Assembly (NCBI GenBank): GCA_033852115.1
Contig: JAWSVE010000001.1
Span: forward strand, 124,001 to 188,000
Direction: 5' to 3'
Length of the DNA: 64,000 nucleotides
DNA from: JAWSVE01 sp033852115
GTDB lineage: Bacteria > Pseudomonadota > Gammaproteobacteria > Pseudomonadales > Cellvibrionaceae
The notes below the pieces were generated by a model. The model searched no databases. It was not told the DNA's origin and saw nothing but the letters and a program-made list of their open reading frames with translations. The position numbers were made by a program, and so were the translations under genes. This document shows, one piece after another, positions 62,514-64,000 of the stretch (positions are counted from its first letter, which is position 1; each line of letters starts with the position of its first letter).

Positions 62514-64000
62514 ATGATCGAATCTATCTTGCGCCTAGCCATTGAAAGGCGCTTACTGCTTTTATGTTTTATTTTTGTCATCGTCGGTGTGGGCGTGTGG
62601 AGTTATCAAAAGCTCCCGATTGATGCGGTACCCGATATCACCAATGTTCAGGTACAAATCAATACCGCTGCTCCGGGTTACTCACCATTGGAATCGGAAC
62701 AACGCATAACCTATCCGGTGGAGACTGCGCTGGCCGGCTTACCCAATCTATCCTACACGCGATCACTGTCACGTTATGGTTTGTCACAAGTTACGGTCGT
62801 GTTTGAAGAAGGCACGGATATCTATTTTGCCCGCAACCTAATTAACGCTCGACTGGGTGCGATCAAAAGTGTCTTACCGCCTGGGTTGGAACCCGAGATG
62901 GGCCCCATATCCACCGGTTTGGGTGAAATCTTTATGTACACCGTGCAAGCCAAACCTGATGCCCGCATGGCCAATGGCGAACCCTACACCTCAACCGCAT
63001 TGCGAGAAATTCAGGACTGGATTATCAAACCTCAGCTCGCCCAGGTGAAAGGCGTGATAGAAGTTAACAGTATTGGCGGCTACAACAAGCAATACCACGT
63101 GATGCCTGATCCCACCAAATTGCTGCTCTACAAAGTCAGTATTGAAGAGCTTGTGCAAGCCTTGCAAGCTAACAACGATAACCGTGGCGCGGGCTATATC
63201 GAAAGAAATGGCCAGCAACTTTTAGTTCGTTCGCCCGGTCAGCTCGCAACGACCGAAGACATCGGCAATGTCATCATTACAGAACATGACAGCGTGCCGA
63301 TCAAAATCAAGGATGTCGCTGAGATTGGAATTGGTAAAGAACTTCGCACAGGCGCCGCAACACGCGATGGTGCTGAAACGGTGTTGGGTACCGCGATGAT
63401 GTTGATCGGCGAGAATTCGCGTACGGTTGCTCAAGATGTAGCGAGCAAACTCGACAATATCCAAGCATCATTACCGGAAGGTGTGGTGGCGGAAGCCGTC
63501 TACGATCGCACCGCACTGGTCGATAAGGCCATTGCTACGGTGTCCAAAAATCTGATGGAAGGCGCGCTTCTAGTTGTCGTGGTGTTGTTTCTCTTGTTAG
63601 GAAATATGCGCGCTGCATTGATCACTGCGGCGGTCATTCCATTAGCCATGTTGATGACAATTACTGGCATGGTGAAAACCGGCGTGTCGGCCAATCTTAT
63701 GAGTTTGGGAGCCCTCGATTTCGGATTGATTGTTGATGGTGCGGTGATCATTGTTGAAAACTGTGTTCGCCGCTTGGCCGAAGCTCAGCATGCGAATGGC
63801 AGACTGCAAGACTTACGCGAGCGTCTAAACACGGTCTTCGAAGCAACATCCGAGGTGATTCGCCCAAGTCTGTTTGGCGTGGCCATTATTACCATCGTTT
63901 ACATCCCGATATTCAGCCTAACCGGCGTTGAAGGCAAAATGTTCCACCCGATGGCTGCAACTGTGGTGATGGCCTTATTGTCTGCCATGGTGCTGTCGTT
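62514..64000 (+). CDS. czcA: CzcA-like RND efflux pump (copy 2, partial)
   Basis: Open from ATG 62514 (MIESILRLAIERRLLLLCFI), ten bases after czcB, to the right edge (about 495 codons, no stop). It carries LPIDAVPDITNVQVQINT, RSLSRYGLSQVTVVFEEGTD and LDFGLIVDGAVIIVENCVRR, the same TM4 acidic signature as copy 1, with very high identity to it over this length. The second half lies outside the window. Confidence 0.95.
   Translation, partial: MIESILRLAIERRLLLLCFIFVIVGVGVWSYQKLPIDAVPDITNVQVQINTAAPGYSPLESEQRITYPVETALAGLPNLSYTRSLSRYGLSQVTVVFEEGTDIYFARNLINARLGAIKSVLPPGLEPEMGPISTGLGEIFMYTVQAKPDARMANGEPYTSTALREIQDWIIKPQLAQVKGVIEVNSIGGYNKQYHVMPDPTKLLLYKVSIEELVQALQANNDNRGAGYIERNGQQLLVRSPGQLATTEDIGNVIITEHDSVPIKIKDVAEIGIGKELRTGAATRDGAETVLGTAMMLIGENSRTVAQDVASKLDNIQASLPEGVVAEAVYDRTALVDKAIATVSKNLMEGALLVVVVLFLLLGNMRAALITAAVIPLAMLMTITGMVKTGVSANLMSLGALDFGLIVDGAVIIVENCVRRLAEAQHANGRLQDLRERLNTVFEATSEVIRPSLFGVAIITIVYIPIFSLTGVEGKMFHPMAATVVMALLSAMVLS

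Overview
The window looks like a chromosome segment of a marine gammaproteobacterium, probably of the Cellvibrionales/Pseudomonadales type. I infer this from the housekeeping gene order leuB-asd-usg-fimV-truA-trpF-trpB-trpA-folC-dedD-cvpA-purF-metZ, which is typical of Pseudomonas-like genomes, from FimV, and from an XrtA/PEP-CTERM-type exopolysaccharide locus. No rRNA, tRNA or CRISPR array was seen.

Bases 1-5.5 kb hold the exopolysaccharide locus: a Wza-like exporter, a Wzz/EpsF-like chain-length protein and the start of a tyrosine autokinase on the minus strand, and divergently a nucleotide-sugar dehydrogenase plus a UDP-sugar epimerase. A textbook CRP/Vfr palindrome lies in the 0.8 kb between them. 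Bases 5.6-27.7 kb are a long minus-strand housekeeping block: ammonium transporter; a TgpA/DUF58/MoxR operon; methionine, purine, folate and tryptophan genes; truA; fimV; the asd/usg pair; leuB. An 877-codon plus-strand reading frame follows (27.9-30.5 kb). It looks like a membrane-anchored M48-type peptidase whose zinc motif has been lost. Then come recX and a 3' fragment of recA.

The recA reading frame breaks abruptly at about 31.65 kb, inside the conserved L2-loop motif, and its first ~204 codons are nowhere in the window. Everything from there to the right edge looks like accessory DNA. The first part (31.8-49.1 kb) is a defence-type island: a small membrane protein, a TM0106-type nuclease-helicase, and a complete pPIWI_RE three-gene system (MerR-HTH/zinc/REase protein, DinG-like helicase, pPIWI_RE Argonaute-like protein) preceded by a three-copy 20-bp operator. 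After it come a small PD-(D/E)xK-like protein, an unusual 524-aa protein with a likely internal translation start, and a compact HTH - nucleotidyltransferase - PP2C-phosphatase operon. A decayed copy of the small membrane protein gene lies at the far end of this part.

The second part (49.2-64 kb) is a metal-resistance region: a CadR/PbrR regulator, a divergent CDF transporter, two tandem czcI-C-B-A type RND efflux clusters (the second running off the window), and a PbrT-like cytochrome c/FTR1 permease. The regulator probably controls two promoters, because the same 9-3-9 dyad within a 19-bp spacer occurs in front of the CDF gene and in front of the FTR1 gene. A decayed CDF gene before the second cluster shows that the two clusters arose by duplication or by repeated capture of related modules.
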